This document shows, in pieces, positions 24,684-32,895 of a stretch of 64,000 nucleotides of DNA (the first letter of the stretch is position 1; every line of letters starts with the position of its first letter). The notes below the pieces were generated by a model. The model saw nothing but the letters and a program-made list of their open reading frames with translations, was not told the origin of the DNA and did no database searches. This DNA comes from Oscillospiraceae bacterium (GTDB lineage Bacteria; Bacillota; Clostridia; Lachnospirales; Lachnospiraceae): contig JAETOO010000003.1 of NCBI GenBank assembly GCA_021771715.1, positions 124,001 through 188,000 of the forward strand, read 5' to 3'. The translations under genes were made by a program, and so were the position numbers.

Positions 24684-25694
24684 ATGAAATATACAACATT
24701 AGGAAAATCCGATTTGAAAGTATCCCGTATCTGTATGGGATGTATGGGGTTTGGCAATGCTGCTACCGGACAGCATAGCTGGACAGTGGATGAAAACCAG
24801 ACGAGGGAGATCATAAAGCATGGTCTGGAGCTTGGCATCAATTTTTATGATACGGCCATTGCCTATCAGAATGGAACCAGTGAACAGGTTGTCGGGAAGG
24901 CACTCCGGGATTTTGCGAAGCGTGATGAATATGTGATTGCCACAAAATTCACTCCGCGCACACAGGAGGAAATTGATTCCGGCGTCAGCGGGCAGCAGCA
25001 CATTGAAAATTACATCAATCAAAGCCTTGAAAATCTCGGCATGGATTTTGTTGATCTTTATATTTACCATATGTGGGATTACCATACCCCGATGGAGGAG
25101 ATCATGGAAGGGCTGAATAATGTCGTAAAGGCAGGAAAAGCCCGTTATATTGGAATATCCAACTGTTTTGCATGGCAGCTTGCCAAGGCGAATTATTATG
25201 CAAGATCACAGGGGTTCGCGGAGTTTGTATCCATCCAGGGGCATTATAATCTGATTGCCCGTGAGGAAGAACGGGAAATGGCGCCGTTCTGTTATTCGGA
25301 AAATATTGCCATGACACCGTACAGCGCACTGGCAAGCGGGAGGCTGTCCCGCCATCCCGGTGAGACATCAAAACGGCTTGAGCAGGATACCTATGCAAAG
25401 TTCAAATATGACGCAACGGCGGAAGCTGACGGAAAAATCATAGAGCGGGTGGAGGAGATTGCGGAGAAACGCGGTGTTTCCATGACGGAGGTTTCCCTTG
25501 CGTGGCTTCTGACGAAGGTGACAAGCCCTGTGGTGGGGGCGACGAAATTTTCCCATGTGGATGGTGCTGTAAAAGCAGTGGATTTGGAATTGACGGAAGA
25601 CGAGATCTGTTATCTGGAAGAATTGTATGTTCCCCATGCCCTTGTGGGTGTGATGGCGCAGAACGGCAAGCAAAAAGCAGGAAATGTAGTATAA
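24684..25694 (+). CDS. Aldo/keto reductase
   Basis: 336-residue NADPH-dependent oxidoreductase of the YhdN/YajO-like group. The catalytic tetrad can be seen: Asp and Tyr in NFYDTAIAYQNG, Lys in VIATKF, and His in YIYHMWDYHTP. C-terminal coenzyme-binding block VVGATKFSHVDGAV. The ATG at 24684 is used because GGGAGG lies about 9 bases upstream; the in-frame ATG at 24648 overlaps the flavodoxin gene. The neighbours suggest a detoxification or redox-stress operon for carbonyl or quinone compounds. This is the intact counterpart of the relic at 24.1 kb. Confidence 0.92.
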   Translation: MKYTTLGKSDLKVSRICMGCMGFGNAATGQHSWTVDENQTREIIKHGLELGINFYDTAIAYQNGTSEQVVGKALRDFAKRDEYVIATKFTPRTQEEIDSGVSGQQHIENYINQSLENLGMDFVDLYIYHMWDYHTPMEEIMEGLNNVVKAGKARYIGISNCFAWQLAKANYYARSQGFAEFVSIQGHYNLIAREEEREMAPFCYSENIAMTPYSALASGRLSRHPGETSKRLEQDTYAKFKYDATAEADGKIIERVEEIAEKRGVSMTEVSLAWLLTKVTSPVVGATKFSHVDGAVKAVDLELTEDEICYLEELYVPHALVGVMAQNGKQKAGNVV

Positions 25695-25712
25695 ATGAAG
25701 GAGGATAAGAAA

Positions 25713-26468
25713 ATGGAGAAAATTGTACAGACGGCTGGAAAGATGCAGCTTGGTGATTTTGCGCCGGAGTTTGCGCATTACAATGATGACGTGCTGTTCG
25801 GGGAGAATTGGAATAATCAGGATATTGACCTGAAAACCCGCTGCATTGTGACGATGGTTGCGCTTATGGCTTCGGGCATTACAGATTCTTCGCTGATCTA
25901 TCATTTGGAAAATGCAAAGGCGCATGGCGTGACGAGAGCAGAGGCTGCGGCGATTATTACCCATGCAGCTTTCTATGTGGGATGGCCGAAAGGCTGGGCG
26001 GTGTTCCGTCTGGCAAAGGATGTGTGGAAAGAGGAAACTGTAGGGGAGGATGCGAAAGCCGCCCATGCGGCGCAGATGGTATTCCCAATTGGTGCGCCGA
26101 ATGACGGCTTTGCACAGTATTTTACCGGACAGAGCTACCTTGCCCCACTTTCCACGTCTCAGGTTGGGATTTTCAATGTGACCTTTGAGCCAGGGTGCCG
26201 CAATAACTGGCATATCCACCATGCCGACAAGGGCGGCGGTCAGATTCTGGTCTGTGTCGCAGGGCGTGGGTATTATCAGGAAGAAGGAAAAGAAGCGCAG
26301 GAACTTCATCCGGGGGATGTGGTCAATATCCCGGTCGGCGTAAAGCACTGGCATGGCGCGGCAAAGGATAGCTGGTTCTCCCATCTGGCAGTGGAGGTTC
26401 CCGGAGAGAACGGTTCCAATGAATGGCTGGAGCCTGTTACAGACGAAGAGTATTATCTGCTGAAATAA
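25713..26468 (+). CDS. Carboxymuconolactone decarboxylase-cupin fusion protein
   Basis: 251 residues. The N-terminal half is of the carboxymuconolactone decarboxylase/AhpD-like type (LKTRCIVTMVALMASGI, AAAIITHAAFYVGWPKGW); the redox CxxC of AhpD is not present. The C-terminal half is a cupin with metal-binding histidines in NNWHIHHADKGGGQ and VGVKHWHGAAK. Fusions like this occur beside flavodoxins and aldo/keto reductases in clostridia. The ATG at 25713 follows AAGGAGG by 8 bases. Its reaction is unknown, possibly on small aromatic or quinone-like compounds. Confidence 0.88.
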   Translation: MEKIVQTAGKMQLGDFAPEFAHYNDDVLFGENWNNQDIDLKTRCIVTMVALMASGITDSSLIYHLENAKAHGVTRAEAAAIITHAAFYVGWPKGWAVFRLAKDVWKEETVGEDAKAAHAAQMVFPIGAPNDGFAQYFTGQSYLAPLSTSQVGIFNVTFEPGCRNNWHIHHADKGGGQILVCVAGRGYYQEEGKEAQELHPGDVVNIPVGVKHWHGAAKDSWFSHLAVEVPGENGSNEWLEPVTDEEYYLLK

Positions 26469-26640
26469 TGGAGGATGACGATGAAATTCCTGCTGATACT
26501 TTTGCGGAATTTTTCGGAAAAAATAATGAGGGCTTTGGTGTGCTGATGGCGGCAACGGTAGGTGTTCCGCTTTATGCCTGCGGAGGGGGAACAATCCCTC
26601 TCCTTCAGCAGTGGTTTTCGGATGGATGCCCGGAAGGGTA
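26469..26640 (+). pseudogene. Permease (DUF318/YraQ-like) fragment
   Basis: A continuous frame encodes FAEFFGKNNEGFGVLMAAT and VGVPLYACGGGTIPLLQQW, matching the conserved core of putative permeases of this family. The rest of the protein (about 300 residues) is missing on both sides. It lies between two intact redox genes, so it is another deletion relic in this cluster. Confidence 0.6.
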
Positions 26641-26664
26641 TAAAATTTCAGGAGGTCTTGCATT

Positions 26665-27402
26665 ATGAAAAAATTTAGGAAAATGATTGGAATTGCATGC
26701 ATGATGGCAATGCTGGTCTGCCTTACAGCCTGTGGTTCTTCTGGTAGAAGCCAGGAAACAGATGGGAAGCCTGATACGCCGGAAACGACAGCTTCACAGC
26801 AGGAGGAAACGGATGAGAGTCTGGATACCGGGGCTGCGGAGCCGGTCGGGGAACAGGATGCCCCTGCGGCAGAGCCGGCAGATACAGAAGAATCAGGAGA
26901 GGGAAATAGCAAGGTGCTGGTGGCTTATTTCTCCGCAACAGGAACAACAAAGACGTTAGCTGAGTATGCCGCAGATGCTATGGGGGCAGATCTGTACGAG
27001 ATCGTGCCGGAGGAACCGTATACAGATGATGATCTGAATTATAGTGACCGTAACACAAGGGCAACGGTAGAGCAGAATGACAAAAATGTCCGGCCTGCCA
27101 TTTCCGGCAGCGTGGAAAATATGGAGCAGTATGAGATTGTATTTCTTGCTTTCCCAATCTGGTGGGGCGAGGAACCCCGCATTATGGATACTTTTGTGGA
27201 GGCCTATGACTTCTCCGGCAAAACGATTGTTCCATTTTGCACATCCGGCAGCAGCGGGATTGGCTCCAGTGGGAAAACTATGCAGAGCTTAAGCACAGGT
27301 GACGCTACATGGCTGGATGGTGAGCGGTTCAGTAGTTCCGCTTCCCGTGAGGATATGGTAGATTGGATCAATGGTCTCGGACTGGATGTGGAGGCAAAGT
27401 GA
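26665..27402 (+). CDS. Lipoprotein flavodoxin
   Basis: 245 residues. Signal peptide with lipobox LTAC at residues 20-23, then a 60-residue Glu/Pro/Thr-rich linker and a flavodoxin domain: LVAYFSATGTTKTLAEYA phosphate loop, FLAFPIWWGEEPRIMDTF and FCTSGSSGIGSSG. It should therefore be a membrane-anchored flavodoxin on the outer face of the membrane, perhaps an electron acceptor for extracytosolic reductases. GGAGG lies about 10 bases before the ATG. It is closely related to the cytoplasmic flavodoxin at 24190. Confidence 0.9.
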   Translation: MKKFRKMIGIACMMAMLVCLTACGSSGRSQETDGKPDTPETTASQQEETDESLDTGAAEPVGEQDAPAAEPADTEESGEGNSKVLVAYFSATGTTKTLAEYAADAMGADLYEIVPEEPYTDDDLNYSDRNTRATVEQNDKNVRPAISGSVENMEQYEIVFLAFPIWWGEEPRIMDTFVEAYDFSGKTIVPFCTSGSSGIGSSGKTMQSLSTGDATWLDGERFSSSASREDMVDWINGLGLDVEAK

Positions 27403-27436
27403 AACGGAAGGCATTTATCAAAAGAATCATTGATGC

Positions 27437-27592
27437 TACAATACTGTGCTTGAGGAAGCACAGCGGGATCAGAATGCACAGGCCCGCCCGGAGCTCGCAG
27501 AACATGTGGAGAACATGGATGAGTACGACATTGTGATGAAACTGCCAGGAGATGTGGAGGAATGGCTGAGACAAAATTTGATTATCGAATAA
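27437..27592 (+). pseudogene. Third flavodoxin, fragment
   Basis: The frame reads YNTVLEEAQRDQNAQARPEL then VENMDEYDIVM, matching the middle of flavodoxins, followed directly by the C-terminal text DVEEWLRQNLIIE and a stop. The flavin-binding core between the two parts and the N-terminus are missing. Confidence 0.65.
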
Positions 27593-27746
27593 AAATTGTA
27601 CATTGAAGGTGTTTGGGATAAGGAGGTGGCAGCTACCGGACGCATATTAGTGATAGAATTTGATGAGCGAGATATAAATGTTTATAAGAATCGTTTTAAG
27701 CTTTTACGAAAGGGGCCAGCCAGCATATTTTTTACATTTGCCGATA

Positions 27747-27775
27747 TTGACTTTTGAGAACAGTTAGACTATAAT
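27747..27775 (+). promoter_or_regulatory. Promoter for the aminotransferase operon
   Basis: TTGACT at 27747-27752 and TATAAT at 27770-27775 with a 17-base spacer. It drives a leader of about 160 bases. Confidence 0.8.
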
Positions 27776-27781
27776 TGCCCC

Positions 27782-27925
27782 GGAATCAAATAAACACCTT
27801 GCCTCACCACCGGGTGGGGATTACAAAGAGGTTCGGGACTTTACCGTAGGTACGGCGCACGGAACAGTGCGTTATAAGGTGAAGTCTGGAATCTCTTTTC
27901 TTGTTTAACTCGAGGATATATGCAA
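27782..27925 (+). ncRNA. Structured 5' leader, candidate cis-regulatory RNA
   Basis: The leader between the promoter and the aminotransferase folds by eye into a compact structure. Hairpin CCTCACC/GGTGGGG lies at 27802-27819. A long stem follows with outer helix AAAGAG/CTCTTT (27825-27830 with 27893-27898), an internal loop, and inner helix GACTTTACC/GGTGAAGTC (27837-27845 with 27878-27886). A terminal hairpin GCGCAC/GTGCGT sits at 27855-27872. The 3' side of the outer helix runs into a T-rich segment, so it could act as an attenuator. It matches no riboswitch class I can name. Confidence 0.5.
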
Positions 27926-27944
27926 GACAGAAAGGAAGACGGGA

Positions 27945-29081
27945 ATGAAAATTGCACCATTTAAAGTCGAGGAATGGATGAATGCTTATGAAACAGGAGC
28001 CAGATATAATATTGCGGAAACCTGCGTGGATTCGGTATCGCTGGATGAATTATTTGAACTTACAGGGGAAAGCAAGGAGAAATTCTGGGAGGAGTTTGGC
28101 AGTCAGAGACTGACGTATGGGTATATCGAAGGGAATCCGTCATTTAAAGAGGGAATCTGCTCTTTGTACCATACTCTGAAACCGGATGAAATCGTACCGA
28201 CACATGGAGCCGCCGGAGCCAATCATCATGTTTTCTATTCGTTGCTTGAGCCTGGTGATCGCGTCATCAGTATCATGCCGACGTATCAGCAGCTCTACTC
28301 GATCCCGGAAAGCTATGGCGCCGATGTGAAGATGCTGCACCTGAAAGCAGAAAATGGATATCTGCCTGATCTGGAAGAACTGAAGAAACTGGCAGTTCCG
28401 GGAACAAAAATGATCTGTATCAATAATCCAAATAATCCGACCGGCGCATTGATGGGCAGGGAACTGTTGATGCAGATTGTGGAAATTGCACGCAGTGTAG
28501 ATGCATATGTTTTATGTGATGAAGTGTACCGGCATCTGACACAAAAGGATGAGTGGTGTGAGTCCATTGCAGACCTGTACGAGAAGGGAATTTCTGTCAG
28601 CAGTATGTCGAAAGTGTTTTCTTTGGCGGGCCTGCGGCTGGGATGGATCGCAGCGCATGATCAGGCTGTCATCAAAACGTGCCTGTCACATCGCGATTAT
28701 AATCTGGTCAGCTGCGGGATCTTTGATGAACAGCTGGCCGGCATTGCCTTGAAGCATAGTGACAAATTGCTCGCACGCAATCAGGCTATTGTCAGAACAA
28801 ATCTCAAAATTTTAGATGATTGGGTGCAGTCGGAACCGCATGTGTCCTATCAAAAACCTCAGGCCGGCACGACTGCCCTGGTATTTTATGATTTTGACAT
28901 GGATTCTTACGAATTCTGTGAACGGATGTACCATGAAGCGGGTGCATTTGTGACACCGGGTGACTGCTTTGAAGAAAAACACAGTATGCGAATTGGCTAT
29001 GCAAGTGATACGCAGGAGTTAAAGGATGGACTTGCAGCCATGAGCAGTTTTCTGCGCAAACTGGAACAGGAGGGATATTAA
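27945..29081 (+). CDS. PLP-dependent aminotransferase, class I/II
   Basis: 378-residue fold-type I PLP enzyme. NNPNNPTGAL, VLCDEVYRHL (PLP aspartate and tyrosine) and SSMSKVFSLAGLRLGWI (Schiff-base lysine) are all present. The C-terminal arginine is probably in HSMRIGYA. The N-terminus (MKIAPFKVEEWMNAYE) resembles a subgroup annotated as capreomycidine synthase-like or aspartate aminotransferase-like in clostridia. A site AAAGGAAG precedes the ATG. It is followed after one base by a second, different aminotransferase. Substrate unknown, and the leader RNA upstream may sense a related amino acid. Confidence 0.88.
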   Translation: MKIAPFKVEEWMNAYETGARYNIAETCVDSVSLDELFELTGESKEKFWEEFGSQRLTYGYIEGNPSFKEGICSLYHTLKPDEIVPTHGAAGANHHVFYSLLEPGDRVISIMPTYQQLYSIPESYGADVKMLHLKAENGYLPDLEELKKLAVPGTKMICINNPNNPTGALMGRELLMQIVEIARSVDAYVLCDEVYRHLTQKDEWCESIADLYEKGISVSSMSKVFSLAGLRLGWIAAHDQAVIKTCLSHRDYNLVSCGIFDEQLAGIALKHSDKLLARNQAIVRTNLKILDDWVQSEPHVSYQKPQAGTTALVFYDFDMDSYEFCERMYHEAGAFVTPGDCFEEKHSMRIGYASDTQELKDGLAAMSSFLRKLEQEGY

Positions 29082-29082
29082 A

Positions 29083-30261
29083 ATGCCGCGGATCAGTGAC
29101 CGGGTACAAACTTTTACAGATTCTGTCATTCGCCGTATGACACGGATCAGCGATGAATATGGAGCCATCAATCTTTCGCAGGGATTTCCGGATTTTGACC
29201 CGCCAAAAGAGATTCTGGACCGGCTGGCCCAGGTTGCTTATGAAGGGCCTCACCAGTATTCGGTGACATTTGGCGCGCAGAATCTCCGTGAAGCGATTGC
29301 ACAAAAACAGGGAAGAGCGATCGGCAGAAGGATCGATCCGGATCATGAAATCGTCATCACATGTGGCGGTACAGAAGCCATGATGTGTACCATGATGACG
29401 ATCTGCAACCCGGGAGATCAAGTCATGGTGTTTTCACCATTTTATGAGAATTACGGGGCGGATGCAATTTTAAGCGGTGCGGAGCCGATCTTTATTCCTC
29501 TGGTTCCGCCGGAGTACCATTTTGATATCCATCTGGTCGAGCAGGGATTTCAGGCAGGCGCAAAAGCGATCATTGTCTGCAATCCTTCCAATCCCTGCGG
29601 CAAGGTTTTTACGCGTGAGGAATTGATGGCCATCGGTACGCTTGCTGTGAAGTATGATGCTTATGTAGTGACCGATGAGGTATATGAGCATCTGGTCTAT
29701 GCGCCGTATACGCATACTTATATGTCCGGTCTGCCGGGAATGTTTGACCATACGATCACATGTAATTCTTTGTCAAAGACATTTTCCATCACAGGCTGGA
29801 GGCTTGGATATGTGATTGGCCCGTCACCGGTGATCGAAGCGGCGAAAAAAGTGCACGATTTTCTGACGGTAGGCGCGGCAGCACCGTTGCAGGAAGCGAT
29901 CCTCGCAGGGCTGATGCTCGGAGACGAATATTATAAAGAACTGCAGGAAACTTATACCAGGAAGCGCGATTTCTTTTTGAAAGGACTGGATCGCATCGGT
30001 CTGAAGCATAACATCCCTCAGGGAACGTATTTTGTCCTGGTCGATATTCAGGAATTTCTTGATCTTCCGCAGTTTCAGGGATATTCCGATCTGGAATTTT
30101 GCGAGTGGATGATCCGGAATGTTGGATTGGCGGCAGTACCGGGATCCAGTTTCTTCAGAGAACCAGTGAATCGATATATCCGTCTCCACTTTGCCAGAAG
30201 TGAGGAGGTTTTGGGCGAAGCATTACTATGTCTGGAAAGAATGACTGAAATAGTCTCTTGA
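29083..30261 (+). CDS. PLP-dependent aminotransferase, class I/II
   Basis: 392 residues, of the kynurenine/methionine/aspartate aminotransferase-like group: INLSQGFPDFDPP near the N-terminus, CNPSNPCGKVF, VVTDEVYEHLVY and SLSKTFSITGWRLGYV holding the PLP lysine, then YIRLHFA with the carboxylate-binding arginine. AGGAGGG overlaps the end of the previous gene, with a one-base gap. It is the second of two tandem non-identical aminotransferases, which may work in sequence or on different partners of one amino acid pool. Confidence 0.92.
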   Translation: MPRISDRVQTFTDSVIRRMTRISDEYGAINLSQGFPDFDPPKEILDRLAQVAYEGPHQYSVTFGAQNLREAIAQKQGRAIGRRIDPDHEIVITCGGTEAMMCTMMTICNPGDQVMVFSPFYENYGADAILSGAEPIFIPLVPPEYHFDIHLVEQGFQAGAKAIIVCNPSNPCGKVFTREELMAIGTLAVKYDAYVVTDEVYEHLVYAPYTHTYMSGLPGMFDHTITCNSLSKTFSITGWRLGYVIGPSPVIEAAKKVHDFLTVGAAAPLQEAILAGLMLGDEYYKELQETYTRKRDFFLKGLDRIGLKHNIPQGTYFVLVDIQEFLDLPQFQGYSDLEFCEWMIRNVGLAAVPGSSFFREPVNRYIRLHFARSEEVLGEALLCLERMTEIVS

Positions 30262-30340
30262 TTTAATCAACGCAATGGTCTATCATTTTCATAGAGCCGG
30301 TTGGTCAGAGTTTTGTGTTGTAATTGGGGAGGAGCAGCAA

Positions 30341-31531
30341 ATGATGACGGTACAGCAGCTTTGTCGGCATATCACAAAACTAATTCATTGTCCCATTCGT
30401 GTCTATAATGCGGATGGGGAACAAACTGCTTATTACATAGATAATGGGGAGCAGCAGGATGTTTTTGATCATGATAAGGAGTTTTTAGGTTTTCTTTTGA
30501 CAAAACGGAACCCTGGCAAGCCTGTTATTTATTTTGAAGCCCAAAAGATTATTTATGGGCTGTATGGTGATGAAAAAGATATGTATATTATTGGGCCATG
30601 CAGCCTGGATGGTGATGAAATCACGATGGCAAATGATCTGATCAAACGGCACAGAATGAATGCATCAAAACCGTATCGGATCTATCGGGTGGCTCTGGAG
30701 ACTTTCATTGAAATTATGCTTATGCTCTATGAGGCTCAAAGCGGGGAGATGATCTCACGGCAGGAGTTAATTAAAAACAGCTTTTGCGATGATGAATTTC
30801 ATGCACGGATCAATCAGAATATGAATAGCGTTCTTTTTGAATTAAGGGAGCAATCCGTTGTGCATAATCCTTACAGTCAGGAAATCAGGGAACAGGAGAG
30901 CATCAAAAATGGGGATCTGGAGAGTTTGCACAAGAGTTTCACCGAGACATTTATTGGAGAAATGGGGACGCTCTCGAAGGATACGCTCCGTCAGGTTCAG
31001 AGCATGGCAGTAGTTGTTGTTACCCTTGCATCACGGTCCGCGATCGAGGGAGGCCTTCTTCCGGAGGTTGCGTTTTCTATGTCAGATGCATTTATTCAAC
31101 AGGCAAATGAAATGACGAATATTGGAGAAATTGCGGCTTTAATTCGTCTGGCAGAAGAAGAATACTGCCAGGCCGTTCATGAGCTGAACGCGCCAGCGTC
31201 TCAAAATCCTTTGATTATTCGGTGTAAGGAACTGATTGTACAGCAGCTTCACTCTAAAATATCCATAAGGTATCTGGCAAACGTACTGAATATGAATGCG
31301 GACTATCTCTCCCAGCTGTTTGTGAAAGAGGAGGGAATGAATCTTAGTGATTATATTGCCCGTGAAAAAATCCGGGCTGCAAAGAGACAGCTTGCTTATA
31401 CGGATGATTCTTACGTGAAGATTTCCAGTTCGCTGGGCTTCTCATCGCAAAGTCATTTTGGGAAAGCGTTTAAAAAGTGGACGGATCTGACACCAAAGCA
31501 GTATAGAGAGAGGGTTAGAAAAAAGAACTGA
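30341..31531 (+). CDS. AraC-family transcriptional regulator
   Basis: 396 residues. The C-terminal AraC domain (about 300-396) has both helix-turn-helices: ISIRYLANVLNMNADYLSQLF and YVKISSSLGFSSQSHFGKAFKKW, ending LTPKQYRERV. The N-terminal 290 residues form a sensor domain of the kind found in clostridial carbohydrate regulators (YSIDxN-like VYNADGEQTAYYIDNG). The ATG at 30341 with GGGGAGG 7 bases upstream is chosen over the GTG-like start at 30275. It probably controls the GH5/GPH operon that follows its terminator, though it could also act on the aminotransferases upstream. Confidence 0.88.
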   Translation: MMTVQQLCRHITKLIHCPIRVYNADGEQTAYYIDNGEQQDVFDHDKEFLGFLLTKRNPGKPVIYFEAQKIIYGLYGDEKDMYIIGPCSLDGDEITMANDLIKRHRMNASKPYRIYRVALETFIEIMLMLYEAQSGEMISRQELIKNSFCDDEFHARINQNMNSVLFELREQSVVHNPYSQEIREQESIKNGDLESLHKSFTETFIGEMGTLSKDTLRQVQSMAVVVVTLASRSAIEGGLLPEVAFSMSDAFIQQANEMTNIGEIAALIRLAEEEYCQAVHELNAPASQNPLIIRCKELIVQQLHSKISIRYLANVLNMNADYLSQLFVKEEGMNLSDYIAREKIRAAKRQLAYTDDSYVKISSSLGFSSQSHFGKAFKKWTDLTPKQYRERVRKKN

Positions 31532-31609
31532 TTTATTGAATATGCACAAAAAAGGCACATGCATTTTGTCGAAAATATAGAAAAAGCAAAGGCATATAAG
31601 AAATGTATT

Positions 31610-31650
31610 ACAGCGCTCGGATTTTTGATATAATTCAGCGCTGTTTTTTT
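31610..31650 (+). terminator. Terminator after the AraC gene
   Basis: ACAGCGCT and AGCGCTGT form an 8-base-pair stem around an 18-base loop, followed by seven T. Confidence 0.65.
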
Positions 31651-31709
31651 ATATTCTTCTATCAAAATAGACGGATACAGAAAAACTTATCAACAGGAGG
31701 AATGATTTG

Positions 31710-32879
31710 ATGCGCATTAAGGGTGTGAACCTCGGTAATTGGCTGGTGCTGGAAAAATGGATGAATCCGGCGCTATTCTATGGTACAGATGCACAGGACG
31801 AATATGATTTGCCAAGACAATTATCAAAAGAAGTTTATGAGGCCAGGATCATGATTCACCGGTCAGAGTACATCTGTGAGCGAGATTTTGTGACGATTAA
31901 GTCTATGGGGATGAATACGGTTCGTATTCCTGTTCCATTTTTTGTTTTCGGCGATGTGGAACCATATATCGGCTGTGTCAATGAGCTGGATAAAGCATTT
32001 AACTGGGCGGAGCGATACGGACTTAAGATTCTGATTGATCTGCACACGGTACCGGGTGGACAGAATGGTTTTGATAATGGTGGAATCAGCGGCGTTTGCA
32101 AATGGTCCAGGAGTAGCGAAAATCTGGAGTTCTCTTTGCATGTACTGGAAAGACTGGCACAGAGGTATGGCAGCCGGGAAGGATTATTTGGTATTCAACC
32201 GGTAAACGAACCGATTCTGGATTATATGTGGGATGGCATGGGCGTTCAGAACCGTTATAAGCCGAGAGATCCCGAGATGGCGGAAGGAAGCGGTGGGATT
32301 TCAAGAGACCTTCTGAGATGGTTTTACACGGAAGCTTATCACAGAATCAGACAGTATATGAATGAGGATAAGGCGGTTGTTCTCCATGATGCCTTTGACC
32401 TGATGTCGTGGAAGGATTTTATGCGGGAGCCTGAGTACAAGAATGTCTGGCTGGATACGCATCAATATTTAATGACTGCAGAGTCAATGGGATGTGAGCA
32501 AACCGTTCCCGGTTACCTCCGGTTTATCGCAGACAATTATTACTGGCAAATCGAGGAAATGGAACATTATTTCCCGGTGGTTTGCGGTGAATGGTGTCTT
32601 TTCAATTCTTTGGTGGTAGGCCGTGATACAAAGGGCGGACAGTCCGTTCTGAACGGTTTGGAAAACACCTCTGTAGAATCAGTCAGTGACGAGGAAAAGA
32701 GGGATATCTATTCCGTAATTGCCGCAGCACAATTAGCCGCATGGAATAAAGGACACGGATATTTCTTCTGGAGTTATAAGCTGATGATTGACACGGTCAA
32801 CACCAATGGCTGGGTTGGCTGGGATGCATGGGATTTTGGAAGGTGCTCTGATCTTGGATGGTTTCCAAGTCAAAAATAA
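31710..32879 (+). CDS. GH5-family glycoside hydrolase, cytoplasmic
   Basis: 389-residue (beta/alpha)8 hydrolase of the exo-beta-1,3-glucanase-like GH5 type: GVNLGNWLVLEKWM at the N-terminus, ILIDLHTVPGGQNGFDN, the acid/base glutamate in GIQPVNEP and the nucleophile in VVCGEWCLF. No signal peptide, so it acts on imported oligosaccharides. AGGAGG lies 9 bases before ATG 31710 (an in-frame TTG precedes it). It is followed after 16 bases by a second GH5 with about the same organisation, then by a sugar symporter. A beta-glucoside or beta-1,3-gluco-oligosaccharide substrate is the inference. Confidence 0.9.
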   Translation: MRIKGVNLGNWLVLEKWMNPALFYGTDAQDEYDLPRQLSKEVYEARIMIHRSEYICERDFVTIKSMGMNTVRIPVPFFVFGDVEPYIGCVNELDKAFNWAERYGLKILIDLHTVPGGQNGFDNGGISGVCKWSRSSENLEFSLHVLERLAQRYGSREGLFGIQPVNEPILDYMWDGMGVQNRYKPRDPEMAEGSGGISRDLLRWFYTEAYHRIRQYMNEDKAVVLHDAFDLMSWKDFMREPEYKNVWLDTHQYLMTAESMGCEQTVPGYLRFIADNYYWQIEEMEHYFPVVCGEWCLFNSLVVGRDTKGGQSVLNGLENTSVESVSDEEKRDIYSVIAAAQLAAWNKGHGYFFWSYKLMIDTVNTNGWVGWDAWDFGRCSDLGWFPSQK

Positions 32880-32895
32880 AAAGAAAGGGTGAATA

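Noticed and set aside
27782-27925. T-box or known amino acid riboswitch in the aminotransferase leader
   Set aside because: The T-box GGGTGGNACCGCG block and the conserved cores of SAM, lysine and glycine classes are not found, so only an unnamed structured leader is claimed.
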